From Puffinus mauretanicus (Eukaryota; Chordata; Aves; Procellariiformes; Procellariidae): a DNA stretch of 64,000 nt. The translations under genes and the position numbers were made by a program. Location: the NCBI GenBank assembly GCA_023333565.1, contig JAJKFH010001977.1, forward strand, positions 267,647-331,646. The letters are read 5' to 3'. The stretch's first letter is position 1, and each line of letters opens with the position of its first letter. A model generated the notes under the pieces. The model saw nothing but the letters and a program-made list of their open reading frames with translations, was not told the origin of the DNA and ran no database searches. Of this stretch, positions 37,030-49,164 are shown one piece after another.

Positions 37030-38200
37030 TGACCTCAATGAATTTGGATTTACAAAGTGCTTTTTACAAGGCCTTTGCCAAATTTTCTTAAAGACAATAA
37101 GCTGTCATGAAACAGTAGGGAAAGCCACCTTGTAAATTAACATCTGGTTAGAAGTGAGAAAGGGAATAAATAGTCAATATTTTACAATAGAGGGAGAACA
37201 CCAATGGCGATCTGTGCTTAAGTCTATGCTGTTTATAAATTATCTGGGTGAGCAGAGCAGTAAGAAAATTTGCTGATACAAGAAAGTCAAAACCAATATG
37301 GCTACAAAAAGCTGCAAAGTGAACTTGAGTACTGAGAAACTGAGCCAATAATATGGAAGGTGAAAATCACTGTCAGAGTTAATAAATGCCAAGTCCTACA
37401 CACGGAAAAAAAACCCCTACAGTATAGTTGCACTGTCCTTGTAACTACCTGCAGAACAATGAGTTCTAAATTGATCATTAACACTCAAAAAAGAATATTT
37501 GTTAGAAAATGTCAGTTCAGTCCCTAGTGCTAATCAGAAGGCAGTTGTAATATTAGAATTATTGGGAAAGGAATGGAAAGTAAAGCAAAAAGCATCTTCA
37601 TGGTATGATGCATGCATACTTGCTATTCTGTGCTACTCTAGTTGCGCAGTTTTTAAGAGAATATAGCAGAACTAGAAAAAGTATGTAACAAGAAAGGAGA
37701 ACCAGAAGACTCGATGGCCTTTCATGTAGGAAGAAGCTGAACAGAGTAGACTTTTCAGCTTAGGAAAGTGAGGAAGAGAAAGTTGATTTGAGTGACATGG
37801 CATTAGAAAAAAGAATAATTAATTGTTCAAGTTTTAGAAAGAAAAGGAATTGAGGGATTTGAGGTGAAACTCTCAGGGAATAGATGTAAAAGAAACAAAA
37901 ACGTACATAAAATGTACATTCAGCATTGGAAGTCATTATCATAGGATGTTTTGGGTGCCAAAAATATAAATGGATTCAAAGCAATTGATTAATTCAAGGA
38001 TAATTTATCAAGAAATATCAAATGCAATGTGGAAGGCACAGTCTGTGGTTCAAGAAGCCTCTAAACCACGACCTGTTGGAAACTTGTAATGTGTATGTGA
38101 CAATAATGTTCTGTATGTGCCCAATTTTCATATACTTTACCCCAGATTTTGCTACATATCCCTATCAGACTTGTTTTGTTGGGTTTCCTTCAGCTGATCC
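37030..38200 (+). mobile_element. Ancient CR1-L-like LINE fragment, RT C-terminal half to 3' end
   Basis: About 1.2 kb follows the plus-strand order of an old amniote CR1: TTTACAAGGCCTTTGCCAAA (KAFDTV-like region, about 37062), GGAATAAATAGTCAATATTT (about 37161), GATCTGTGCTTAAGTCTATG (a degenerate GSVLGP-like region, about 37209), a TTATAAATTATCTGGGTGAG segment (about 37232), AAAATTTGCTGATACAAGAA (about 37265; the FADDT box with one D codon missing), TAATAAATGCCAAGTCCTAC (about 37379) and, in the C-terminal region, GACTTTTCAGCTTAGGAAAG (about 37749). It ends after GGATTCAAAGCAATTGATTA-like words and a degenerate tail. It has no intact frame. The divergence is far greater than in the 62.4 kb copy, so it probably predates the bird radiation. 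Confidence 0.8.
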
Positions 38201-39759
38201 AGGACTCTAATTCACTGAGTCCTAAAGCAGAAGCCCAAGTGAGTAGAGGGATATTATCTGATGTTATAATTAGTCATGATCTGTCTATTTAAAAAAGAAG
38301 ATACTCTGTGCTAATATAGTAATGACTAGTGAAATAAAGTAAATACTATTTGTGGAAGTGTCCACACTTCTAAAAATCTCTTCTGTGACAGAACTTTAGA
38401 TCGTGAATGATCAACAAATGATAAACTGCAATTCTAAATATTTAGTAGTATATTATGTTTTGTCCTGAATAAAAGCCAACCCATAATGTGTTTCATGATC
38501 CATCATCAGAAGTTTCTTGGGAGTCCTCATTGCTATAAAAGGAAGACTTAAATCACGTAACAACGTTAGTCCAGGTTTAACTACCAGTCTTCCTCCCTTC
38601 TTGCTGCAATGAAAACAACATTATTTCATCATTGCTTAGGAGAGACTAATGAACTGGCACAGATGTTAGTTTTATATCTTTTTATACTTTTGTTGAAGAA
38701 TGAATAAAACAGAAAATAGATTTCTTCATGCAGTATAACACAGCAAAACTTCTTGCAAATAACTTTTTTTTTTAATCCATTAGATTCTAGGCAGAGTTTC
38801 CAGATAAACATTTCAGCTACGTTTTATCTCTCTTTTACCAGAACATCTGCTTCTCAGTTCTCAGTAGGTGTTTTTGTTTACCATGCATTCTACCCTGATT
38901 GCCTAGTCAAGAGTATGCTTCCCAATGATTTACGTGACTGAAACTTAGACTACTGTGGTAATGAGGACAAATATCACAGACCTTTTATTGTTGGAGGCTA
39001 TTTGTTCATGTTTTTAAACGAATGTGGTTTATTTGAATTTGCAGCTTATTATGTGGCTGTTTTCTTGAAATATGCAGTACCTGGCAGGTATTTATTGGCA
39101 GGAATGTTTGAGGAAATGTCAGAGAGGAAAAAAAAAACAACAAAACCAAACAATAAAAGAGGGGAAAAAAACGTAAGGGAAGGCAATGGGAGCATCCACT
39201 TCTAGAAGGGGGCAACTGATCCATGAGAGAGGCTGAAAAAACTGTATAGAGCAGGAAAGCAGTATTCAGGATAGAAGAGCCAAAATGTTTTGCTATGACT
39301 CTGTTGGGTAATAGCTTACATTAGTAAACGCAACTATATCTACTGAAAACACAATTCTAAAATGTTTGCCTTCTCTGTGAGGAGAAATACACCATATAGC
39401 TATTATGTTCAAACCCACTTTGTAATTTCAAATTTCAAAGACTCTTTGTAAAACTAACAGCTTGTGTTTTCAGAAATACGGTTAGAGGAAAAAGCATAAT
39501 GAATAAATTACTGCCTAATTTTGACTAGTAGAAATTTGAGGGAATTGTATTGTGCTGTACCTTGCTGCACATTTGTGTTAATTTATAGTGCTATATGAAA
39601 CCAAGTGCAGGCCCACATTGTACCGAAAACAACCCCAATACAAAAAAAGAAAGTTAAAAAAAAAAAGGTCGATCTCAGTTTTCCTAATAAGTTGTAAAGC
39701 TTATCTTTGAGGAAGGATGTGGATGCTGTCTCTGGCAATTGTTTATATAAAGCCATTCA
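38201..39759. other. Non-coding stretch, no gene seen
   Basis: No supportable gene. It contains an A-rich tract with AACAACAAAACCAAAC at 39128-39178. Frames on both strands near 39002-39224 overlap that tract and are not genes. Confidence 0.55.
39128..39178. repeat. A-rich tract with AAAACCAAAC
   Basis: A runs are interrupted by CAACAAAACCAAACAATAAAAGAGGGG and then a second A run. It is a low-complexity tract of the same type as at 29941, 45257 and 60653. Confidence 0.8.
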
Positions 39760-40670
39760 GAAATTTAAACAGCTCTTATTTAAACTACTCTTAATGTTAG
39801 GAAGCTGTTCCAGAATTTTATACCTCTGGTAATTTATACCTCAAATTTTCAGTTTCTATAGTTCAATGGCTGGCTTCTTATCCTTTTGTAGTAATGTGGA
39901 CACTGGCATTTACTTTTTCTAGCTGTTCTTCCTTCCTCATGTTTACCCTTCTCTCTCACTTCTTTTTATAGAAAATTATCTATTACCATAACATCAGTCT
40001 TAGTTTTGCTTGACTCTTCAAACCATGCTATTTTGATATAATTTGTGAAGTAGATAATCCAGTCCTATGCTCATAGCAATTGCTTTTCTCTGTATGTATT
40101 TCAACCTGAAGCCATATTTTTGAGCACAGGAGACCCAAATAATATTTCTGATGTCCAGATGTGATATTTGGACGATATCTCACCTGTGACTTATACAACA
40201 GTATTGATCTTCCTTACCTCTTCTAGAAATATTTTGTCTGATAAATTCAATATCCTTTTCCAAAGCAGACTTACACCGATGATTCATCGTCATTCTGTGG
40301 TAGAGCAATATCAGTGATTTGCTGCAGATGAGCATTGGCTTTTTACAAAAATTTTATCAGTCCTGAAATGCATGATATTGCACTCTATATTAACGGTATT
40401 TTATTCCATTTTCTGTATGCCAAATCAAGTTATTCAACTCCTCCTGATTTTCTGATCCTCTGTATTGGTAATACTTTATCAAAACCATTTTTATTAGCAC
40501 CCTTCTCTTTGGGGTATTATTAGTGTAAATATTTAACAAAATTGGGTCCAGGCTGAGCCCTGAATAACCTGTTTAACAACAGTTCTTCAGGCTCAACAGC
40601 TGACCTTTCAGTACCTGTTTCCCTTTTCCATTTAACCAGAAATCTCTGTTCTATTAAGTAAAGTATGTGC
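39760..40670 (-). mobile_element. Ancient CR1/L3-like LINE fragment
   Basis: Plus-strand wording matches a reverse-oriented, very decayed CR1: TAGGAAGCTGTTCCAGAATT (about 39798), GATATCTCACCTGTGACTTA (about 40174), AAATATTTAACAAAATTGGG (about 40527), CCAGGCTGAGCCCTGAATAA (about 40548), CAACAGCTGACCTTTCAGTA (about 40595) and CCATTTAACCAGAAATCTCT (about 40628). The TTTAACAAAATTGGGTCCAG segment corresponds to the reverse complement of the GPVLFNIFIND-like region. No frame survives. Boundaries are approximate. Confidence 0.6.
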
Positions 40671-41604
40671 TTAGCTTTATGCACTGAGCTATATGACTGA
40701 TGCCAAATTAAACTTAAGTGTGCACTTAAGAATTTTACTAGAACTTACCATCTACTTTAAGTATGTTTCCAGTGTAAAACAATAGCATCAATGAATCTGA
40801 ATTTGCTTCTAGTATTAATATTTGGTGGAATAAGAAGAGAAGGTAAGGTGAATTATGACAAAAGTAAGGAACTATCGGTGGCAGTGATCACATAAGTCTG
40901 AGTTTCATGCTCAAACAGCTGAAACTCTGAATGATCTGCTGCTACTCCAGATCTGAGAAGCATGCTCCACCTGCACATTTTGGTCATATTTACAGAAAAT
41001 TCATTTCCGAGCTTTGTCAGCCAGGTTATTAAAGGTTGTTGTTTCTACCACACTAATAAAAGTTTATTTTCTAGATGTTGTACAGTGTATTGATTAGTCT
41101 GAAAGAGCAGTTATTTTTTTCATTAGCTAGAGTAGAAGTGATGTATAGAAATATTATTCACTAAGACTTGTCTTGTGAGCTTAATATTGGTTTTTATAGC
41201 TGATATTTTCTTTATTTTTAAGTCCATTGAGCTCGATAGGTTTTACTTGCCCTCTCCATTAATGTTTGACTGTGTTGTTTTGCTGTATTTCATGTAAATA
41301 AAAAGAGCTAATATAGGTTACTATAATTACATACACAGTAGAGTAAAGAGGGAAGAAGATAGTCAGCAAGTAATAAGCCTGTCATTAGATGTGGTAACAA
41401 ATGGTTATCTAATTCTAGCCAGAAGTTTGTGTTTGTGTACACCAGGCAAGGTGAACCTGTATTTGATTTGCTTGTATAAAGGTTAACTGAATTTACGCTG
41501 TGCTATTGCTCACAGTAGGCTGCCAAACATTTGGAAATACCAAAAAGTGCATTCACTGCAAAAGGAGATGCTGTTAAGAATGTAAAAATCAAAAGAGCAT
41601 CCAT
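40671..41604. other. Non-coding stretch, no gene seen
   Basis: Nothing supportable was found between two LINE relics. Confidence 0.5.
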
Positions 41605-41740
41605 ATTAAGCCAGCTTCATCTAGCCCAATATCTCATATCTGACTGTAGGCAAAAAGCACTTGAAAAGGGAAGAGTACAAAAAGTAAGAAAGTACTGTGA
41701 TGCTTCCCCAAATATTCTGTCATCAGACTCTATCATTTTG
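41605..41740 (-). mobile_element. Possible ancient CR1 3'-tail relic
   Basis: The words AGCTTCATCTAGCCCAATAT, CTCATATCTGACTGTAGGC and a following purine-rich stretch resemble the reverse-oriented 3' end of old CR1 elements, in which CTAGCCCAGTATCCTGTCTC is conserved. Similarity is limited to about 130 bases. Confidence 0.45.
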
Positions 41741-43069
41741 TGGACCGTTTTTCCTAATCCAGCAGTGATCAATTTAAAGTCTTTTGTTTGTTTGTTAAAT
41801 GGAGCCTGTAGCCTCACTTGAAACATCTTGGCAGCATGTGATACTCTGAAGTTCTCTTACAGTTTCCTGTGACAACTTCTACTGAAATCCGGGAACTGAC
41901 ATTCCAAAACAAGCTCGTCTGCAAGATATGACAAGACTAAAAGTAGTTGCAAGAGAAATACAGTGTTAGCTCTCATAATCGTGTTTGCGTGGAGCTTCTT
42001 CAAGTCTAATGTTGATCACCACTGAGTATTTTGTTAAAGATAACCTATAGAGAATAAAAATCAAAGGAAGGCATGATGAAAATCCCATGCAGTGCAGGAA
42101 AACAATTTTACAATCCTATTCATAAATTCCAGTAGTTTCATTTTGTGAAGTTGAAACTAAGTGAAGTGGGAGCCAAGGTTTTATGGATAGCCTTGATTCA
42201 AGCTCCCAGATGTCCAAATTAGAAGATATAACAGCAATCTATTCCCACTATTCCTGCCAAGAGTCTGAACCAGATTAATCTTCTTTTAATGTAAATGAAT
42301 GGTTTCCTTTTTAGTAACAAGGATCTACAAGGATAAGGCTGAGATTCTAAAAAAGACTCCTGATTTTAATTTAGGAAACTAACTTCCTAGTGATGCAGAT
42401 GAAGTGTTTTGACTTTTGAAAAAGCTGGATACTTATTAACAGTCCCCCTGGCTTTGATATTATTTCTCTAAGACCGTCTGTATCTATATATTTTTATAAT
42501 AATTATGATAAAAAATATTTGTTTGACATATTAGTTCAGAATTTTTGATCCATTCTTTTTAAAGCCAGAACAGTAAGAAAGGGATTTTTTTGGTGCCTAG
42601 TTCTTCAACTTTGCCAGAATCATTCTACAATTTTCCAGACATGAGGAAGCAAAACGAACAATGGCACCAGCAATGTACTTCAGGCAGTCTCTACATTTCA
42701 CGGTTACTGTCACTTCCTGTCCTCACCCAAGCTTTATTGAGGTCAGCTTGATTCTGCTCTGAGGAAAAAGCAATTACCACTCTCTTAATTGGGCTTTTTT
42801 TAAAAATTGGGAATCCATTCTTAATCCATCTCAAAGTATGCCTCACTTTTCTCAGGTTGGGTAGGGTAGCAGTTTCCAGGTTTGGAGCAGCTGAAGATAA
42901 AGTACTTTTTAATGCATCTCTAGATTTTGGGGCGGTTTCTCCCTTGGTACGAAAAAGCCTGTTGGTTTAACAGCAGCAGCCAGAATCAAAGCTACTTGTG
43001 TTTGAAGACTGTGTATGTATTCAGATGTTGATGCATCTGAGCTGCTTGCACCTGTCAGTAAATTTATCC
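41741..43069. other. Non-coding stretch, no gene seen
   Basis: No supportable gene. The frame at 42909-43148 on the minus strand overlaps the MIR-like relic that follows. Confidence 0.5.
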
Positions 43070-43225
43070 TCACAGGGCTACCAAAAAGAGCATAAGCATG
43101 CTTCCAATTCTTTGAGATGGAAAAAATGAAGTTTTGAGAGATTATCACAAAGTGGCAGAGGCTGGGACAGGACCAAGTCCAGGATTCAAATGTGCTAATT
43201 TCCTGTCGTATACTGTAGGCTTAGA
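43070..43225 (-). repeat. MIR-like SINE relic
   Basis: The plus strand carries TTATCCTCACAG, then GAGATGGAAAAAATGAAGTT, an AGAGATTATCACAAAGTGGC segment, AGAGGCTGGGACAGGACCAA, GTCCAGGATTCAAATGTGCT and TCGTATACTGTAG. This follows the reversed MIR order (bottom of core, a GAGGAAACTGAGGC-like segment, a CACAGCTAGTAAGTGGCAGAGC-like segment, then the tRNA-derived head with a GGATTC box). It is diverged but collinear over about 150 bases. Confidence 0.55.
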
Positions 43226-45256
43226 AACAACAGTATATATTTCCCATGCTTTTGTCTATTAAGAATTATTTAAGATCTGAGTTGTTACTGTATATCTCTT
43301 TACTTACATTTTCTCATATATGAGTTTTAACACTTTGATTGGCATATAGCCTCTAAGTTAAGAAACTTAAAAGCTAAGTAGGAAAGATTATGCTGTCTCA
43401 TGAATAACAAATGAAGTGTGACAGGGAAGCACATTATCTTTTAAATTGCACGTAACTAATTTGTTAATTACAGTCAGAAACAATGTTGCTACCTTAGTTT
43501 AAAATCCCCAAATAAATCTGGGCTTTGCAGACAAAGTTTAATATGTGACATTGGTAAATATCCCACCGAGAAGAAAAATCTGCAGGATTTGGCCCAGAAT
43601 TTAAGTAGGGCTTCCTTGTTTCCCAGCCAGTTTGGAATAGTTGTTAGCAATTATACTTATGTTAACACCTAGGGTCTGTCCCAGAACAGTTTACCATTGT
43701 GCTAGGTTTGGTAAGAAGAAGAAATGGCCTTTCCATATGCAGTTTAGAATCTGATACAGGTAAAACCTGACATAGGTATAATCTGAAATATTTTTTAAAT
43801 AAAGAAGATGGAAACAGTAAGGAAAGAAATAATAGCATTGGCCTTAGATGCAAAAGCAGCAAATTCTAACTTCCTATTATTCTGTATATAAAGCACATTA
43901 TTCTCAGTTTTATACCAGCTTCAAGTTGGCGAAGTCAACGGAAGGGCATCTGACCTTTCTCAACTTTCTCCTAGCTCATGAAATTGCATCGAGGGTCAGG
44001 TTTGCAGGCAGCATTACGTTGTTTTAATGAATTTAACCTTATGCATGCAAATAAAAATACCTAAAGACCTCAAGACTCTGAAGTTCTATTTATTTCTGTA
44101 TTGATACAATACTGCAGAGTCCACTAAGAAATTCTCAGTTATTTCTTTACTCTGCTTTTACTGTAACTTTGTTCTTAGCCATCCTAAGCAAAGAATACTC
44201 ACTCTTCTAATGACCTCAGTCCTCAGCTAAGCCATCCCTGACTTTGCGAGGTAATTTCTAAAGGAAGTACTGAGTTTTTCTCACTTTCTGATTTTTAAGC
44301 TACATATTTCTTTCAGAGACTTCTCTCTGTTGGAGGTCAGACTGTGAACAAATAATGGAAAACCAGCAGCAATATAGGAATGGTATTACATCTTGTCATG
44401 TGGTAATTTGGGAGGGGAATCATGACCGCTTTGGTTTGAGATTACTATGATTCTACTTTCTCAATTTTACAACCTAATGAAACAATCTTTCTGTTGTATT
44501 TTTACATAGAATAATCAGTTCCTCTGGTCCTTTCATGCTTTCTCTCCTGCTGTCCTCCTTTGCCATGGGAAAAACTGCCATAAAGTGTCTGCAAAATCAT
44601 TATATTTACCATTAAAAATTTGTGTCAAGGTGTCTTAAATGCTTTGACCTTTGTTAGTAAATTGGTGCACACTGACTGTGCTGTTCTAGACCCTATTTGT
44701 GTACTGTTTGTATTGTCATTTTTTTAATAATGAATTAAGTGGGATTAGTTATATTGCCTAACTTTAAATCCACTATTGTTTTTCCTATTTGAATATGACT
44801 GCATACAGGCATAGCCTATAGCTCAATTTATTAAAATACTGTAGCATAATTGAAAGGGTTTTTAATAATTAAATAGAAGAGGAAAATGAAAAAAGTATTT
44901 GATACTTCCAAAATTTTGAAATATAGAAATCTTAAATGAATAAAGTTATGTGTGCATCATTACATTGTATACCTTTATAATAAGTCTACACAAAACATAG
45001 CAAGACCTGTACTGTGAAGGTACACTTGGATCTGACTTTATTTTGAACAGTGTTGTGATAGGGTGGATATTTACTCTTTCAGCTAAATAGCATAATAAAG
45101 GATGGAATTAGATGGTTATTACCTTCCCAAATGAGGGGAGAGCAATGCTCCTTTTAATACCAGAAAAATGTGTAAATAATTTCCTCAGTAGTGGAGATAG
45201 CAAAATCTCCATGGACTGTCTCATACAGCAACATTTCCTTAGCAAGTTGTTTTTGC
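43226..45256. other. AT-rich non-coding stretch, no gene seen
   Basis: No supportable gene, RNA or repeat was found. Confidence 0.55.
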
Positions 45257-45293
45257 AAAAAAAAAAAAAAAACCAAACCAACAACCAAAGTTC
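45257..45293. repeat. A tract with ACC words
   Basis: Sixteen A are followed by CCAAACCAACAACCAAAG. The 117-codon plus-strand frame at 45112-45465 runs straight through the tract as lysine, asparagine and glutamine codons and is not considered a gene. Confidence 0.85.
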
Positions 45294-45689
45294 AAAAATG
45301 AGTCATGGCTGTGGGAGACGGGGACTGTTCATCTGTGAGGGTGAGCTTTTGGGAGCATCTAGTATTATTCTTGACTCGAGAATTTTGAAAGTTGGAAAAC
45401 TTGCTTTATATATATTTATAGATCTGTTAAAAGGGTTTTCTTCATTGCAGGTCATTCTCAGGTAAGCTAGGACCTCTTTGAGCTTAATTTGTTTGCTTAA
45501 GCAAATATGTACTGATACCTATAGTACTTTGAAGAACTCCATTTTGGAGTAGAGAGAGAGTAAAGTTAAGTCTGAGTTTCCTCAAGGAGACAGGGCAGTT
45601 CAAGGAGATGATAGGGTGATCATGGAACCAGGCAGCTCATCCTAAGAGTCCTAGAAACATATAATGTAGTAATATAATAATAAAGCTGA

Positions 45690-46400
45690 AATGGTAGAGA
45701 CCAAAGGTGCCTCTAGTTCAGTATCCTGTCTCTGGCAATATCAAGAGTTGATGTGCAGTGAAGAATATAAGAACAGGCAAACATCAGGTGAACACTCTGC
45801 ATGAATGCTGTTCTAGCATGTTGTAATCTTTAGGTCAGGCACTTGCCAAATTAGGAGTGATGCTATGGCACTAAATAACCTTGTATGGATCTTTATCTCA
45901 TCAGTTATGTCCATGTAAATTTTTAGGTATCTAAAATATCCTGCTGAAAGTTGTTCCAAAGCTTCGCTCTCTTCTGTGGAGAACTTCCATTTATGTATTT
46001 TGAACTTGCCTTCTGCCAGTTTCTTTTGATGACCTCTATTCTCTTATATGGGAAGAGACAGTGAACATCTGTTCTGTCTGGGTTTGACAGACTGCTATAG
46101 ATACTTTTCTCTCAATGACTTTCCAGGACAGAGTCATATTCACTTGAGCTGTCTCTCTTAAGGAAGCTGTTCTGTATATGCCTTTGACTATTCATCTCAT
46201 CCTTCCCTGGTTCTTTACCAGTTGTCTGTCTGCCTTGAGATGGGTAGTACTTGCTTTAGTTGAGTACAGATGTTGCTTTGACAAACCCGTTGGCCCAGTT
46301 TGGTAGTATGAATTTTTACCGTGTTTCAATCCTTCTTGGATAATACTCTACCCTTTGAGACTACGGACCAATGCTTTTATGATCTACCTATTAAAGAATC
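45690..46400 (-). mobile_element. Ancient CR1-L-like LINE 3' end
   Basis: In reverse orientation the conserved 3' words of old amniote CR1 appear in order: AGAGACCAAAGGTGCCTCTA and GTTCAGTATCCTGTCTCTGG (about 45697-45736), ATAAGAACAGGCAAACATCA (about 45768), AGGTATCTAAAATATCCTGC (about 45926), AAAGTTGTTCCAAAGCTTCG (about 45947), CTTGCCTTCTGCCAGTTTCT (about 46006), GATGACCTCTATTCTCTTAT (about 46028) and CTGCCTTGAGATGGGTAGTA (about 46230). Collinearity over about 700 bases makes the call firm despite strong divergence. It is on the minus strand and encodes nothing. Confidence 0.75.
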
Positions 46401-48699
46401 ATGTTGAAAGGAGGAGGCTGGGCAAGAAAACCTTCTTTTGTCCCTTCTCTATCGATTTCTTTCTCTCACACATATGGCATGTACACACATATACAAATAT
46501 ACACAACCTGCAATGATCATCAATATTCAGTCTCAGTGCCTGCATAAACTCAGAAGTCTGATGTTTTGCAATTCCAGTGTTCAGTAAACTGAAAGAAACT
46601 TTTTTTTTTGATTAAGGAAAACTCCCAGGAAGATTACATTTGTTCAGTACAGGGGACAATTGCCACAAAATCCCCACAGATTCCAAACCTGTTTAGAATT
46701 TTTCTTTAAAACAATTTATTTTCTGTCATGGAATAAATGAATGCAAATGTATGCTTAATTGTGCTTACTGGTTTAATTGAAAAGTGAAAATAAGTTCATT
46801 TGGACTGCTAGCCCCTACAAGTGAACTAATGAAAGCATGATTCTCCTTCATCTTAAATCACCATCACAAAAGCTGTTATGAGAACATTCAGAGAACAGCT
46901 TCTTCAAGAGATATACGATGAGATATACAGAGAACAGTCTGTTTAGGCAGGGATTTCCTATGTATTTGAAACCATGACCAAGATAAATGTGACTTTTCTG
47001 CATAAGGCTGATCTAAATTTACTGCCTTTCCATTCAGGGATTAGAAAAGGTTTTCTGCCTTGAAGTTTACTGATATTTCAAAATGAGAAAAATGTTCATA
47101 CCATATGAATTCTAATCTCATGTAAACAATTGAAAAAGAGATACATGACTTACGTCAACAAAAACCAGCTTCTTTTCCAAAGCCAGATCCTAGGCAAAGC
47201 TGAACATATTTTCTGGAACAGACTGAATAGATGTTACTTTTGGTTAACATGAATTAAATGGTCTTGCTTCGCTTAAATTTCCTAATAACCTGCTTTTGAC
47301 TTGAGCAAAAAAAATCTATGCTGATTTATTTTGTGAAGATTGGTATGTTGTTACAGCTTAAATGCAGATGCTGTCACCGTCCTCTCAGTAAAACAGTCAG
47401 GCTTACAAGCCTTAATTTCAAGTATTTTAATTGCCGATAGTTAAAAATTTCTATTTCTAAGGGATTTGGGGGGATTTTTATATTTATTAGTTTATTATGA
47501 GCTGTTAAGGTGATCCGATGAGCACAGTGAAGAAATTAAAGAACAGACTAAAATTACACCTATACAGAGAACAATTATTTCTTGGTTTTGGCAAGAGCAA
47601 AATGAATTTTCAAACTAATCAAGACTATGTGATCTGGGACTAGAGAAATGAGGGAAGGGATTTTCTTAAGCAGTATATTTAACAAATGGGTAGAAGTGAA
47701 GCAGTAGTAGAAAGAACTTCCAGAGCTGAACAAGAATAACTTTTATCGTAGACCAACAAAAATTATTGTTCATTATGAGGAAGAGTACTCCATGAAATCA
47801 ACATTACGTTAATATTCAGACTTATGTTAGCGTATTACGATAAATTTTCATTAAAGTTTTATTGCTTTGCCATTATATATTTGCGTGGTATCTGTACTTC
47901 AACTATCATTCCTTGTTACTACTTAGACTCAGTTGCTTTAATTCTGAAATTACCTCTATAGTTTAACAATAGTGGCTAAAACAATCAAGATAAAACTTTA
48001 AACACTTAAAGTATGTGTCAGCTGGAGTTTCTGAACCCTGCAATTCAATTTAAAAATCAGATTTTGGTCATCTTTCAACTATGTGTTCAGGCAGATCATA
48101 AATATATGACCCAAATTCTAGATATGTAAACAATACATAAGCAGTAATGTTAAGGGAAAAAAAAAAAATCACTTAATGCAAGTGTGACTTAATATTTTCT
48201 ATGTAAGCTTCCCATTATTTTCATTTAAGTCTGGTTTATGGAGATTAAGCAGTTTGGATACAACAGCACAGCTCATCTAGCAGATCTGAAAATGTGGAAT
48301 ATATTTTTGCCACTAACAGAACTTTGCAATGTTTAAATAAGCAGTCCAGTCTGTCTGGCTGCACATACAAATCTCCACTTTGCCTAAGTATATGTCTGTT
48401 TAAGAAACAGCACAACTTGCAATGTGTTTAATAGCTTATTTGCAAATCTTTTATGATTTTGGTAGGCCCAGAGGGAACTTCAGGGACCAGTTTGGTTTTT
48501 TGGAGCTGTTGTTTCTGACATCTAGCTCGAACATTGCTGTGCTGCTTAGCTATTGGTCATGCTCCAATGTTTCCCCATGTAAAAGAGCATTCTTTCTAAT
48601 TACAAATAATGTTCTGAAACTATTATAAAACTTGCAACATTTTTTCTTAGGTACTGCCAACAGTGCCTGTATCTCTTGTATTTTAAGCTGAGAAACCAC
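46401..48699. other. AT-rich non-coding stretch, no gene seen
   Basis: No supportable gene. CAGAGAACAG occurs twice about 40 bases apart near 46890-46935, with two AGATATAC copies between them. Confidence 0.55.
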
Positions 48700-49071
48700 A
48701 AAAGGCAAAACGGGTATTTCAGGATACCCACAGAAGATGAGGCCTTCAGATTTTTTTTTTCCCTCTTTTAAAAGACACGGATCCTGTAGAAGAGGTGGCA
48801 TTTGTGGTGCGCTCTTTGGCTGCCCTCTTCATTGGGAGGGTGAGAAACCGCCCCTCTGAATTTTTAAAATAACCTTTTGTCGATTCAGCTGTGGATGTGT
48901 AGAGTTTTATTGCACAATTTACTAAAGGGTAAGATGGCTGCAGCTGCAAATCTTTTTGCATGACTCCCTTGGAGATTAGCATTAATTACCTGAGGCAGGT
49001 GGGGGAGAGGGGAAAGAAAAGGGTGTACAAAAGCTCATTAGATTTTTTTTTTTATTATTATTATTGCTTAG
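48700..49071. promoter_or_regulatory. Upstream flank of the CpG island, possible regulatory region
   Basis: This 370-base stretch directly upstream of the CpG island is less AT-biased than the surrounding desert. It contains clustered homeodomain/POU-like words (a TTTTTGCATGA octamer-like site near 48953, TTAGCATTAATTACC near 48976) and GGCAGGTGGGGGAGAGGGG at about 48994. These motifs are common by chance. The location beside a promoter-like island is the main reason to list it. Confidence 0.3.
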
Positions 49072-49125
49072 GGTCAAACTGGAGCAGCTCAAAAAAAAAA
49101 AAAGAAAGCTAAAAGGTTAAGCGAA
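49072..49125 (+). other. 54-nt exon-like segment between strong splice-like signals
   Basis: A long pyrimidine/TTA tract ending TTGCTTAG (AG at 49070-49071) precedes the segment and GTAAGT follows at 49126. The enclosed 54 bases are exactly 18 codons and open in the first frame, giving a basic peptide GQTGAAQ followed by five lysines and AKRLSE. The 13-base A run inside it makes this a slippage-prone site, and such composition can arise by chance. I know no protein with this sequence. It could be a microexon of a transcript crossing the CpG island, or a coincidence. Confidence 0.15.
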
Positions 49126-49164
49126 GTAAGTATTAGTTTTGGAGTAAAGGAAGGGGACACATAA

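Noticed and set aside
45112..45465. 117-codon plus-strand frame
   Set aside because: It runs through a 16-A tract and ACC repeats; there is no domain or splice context.
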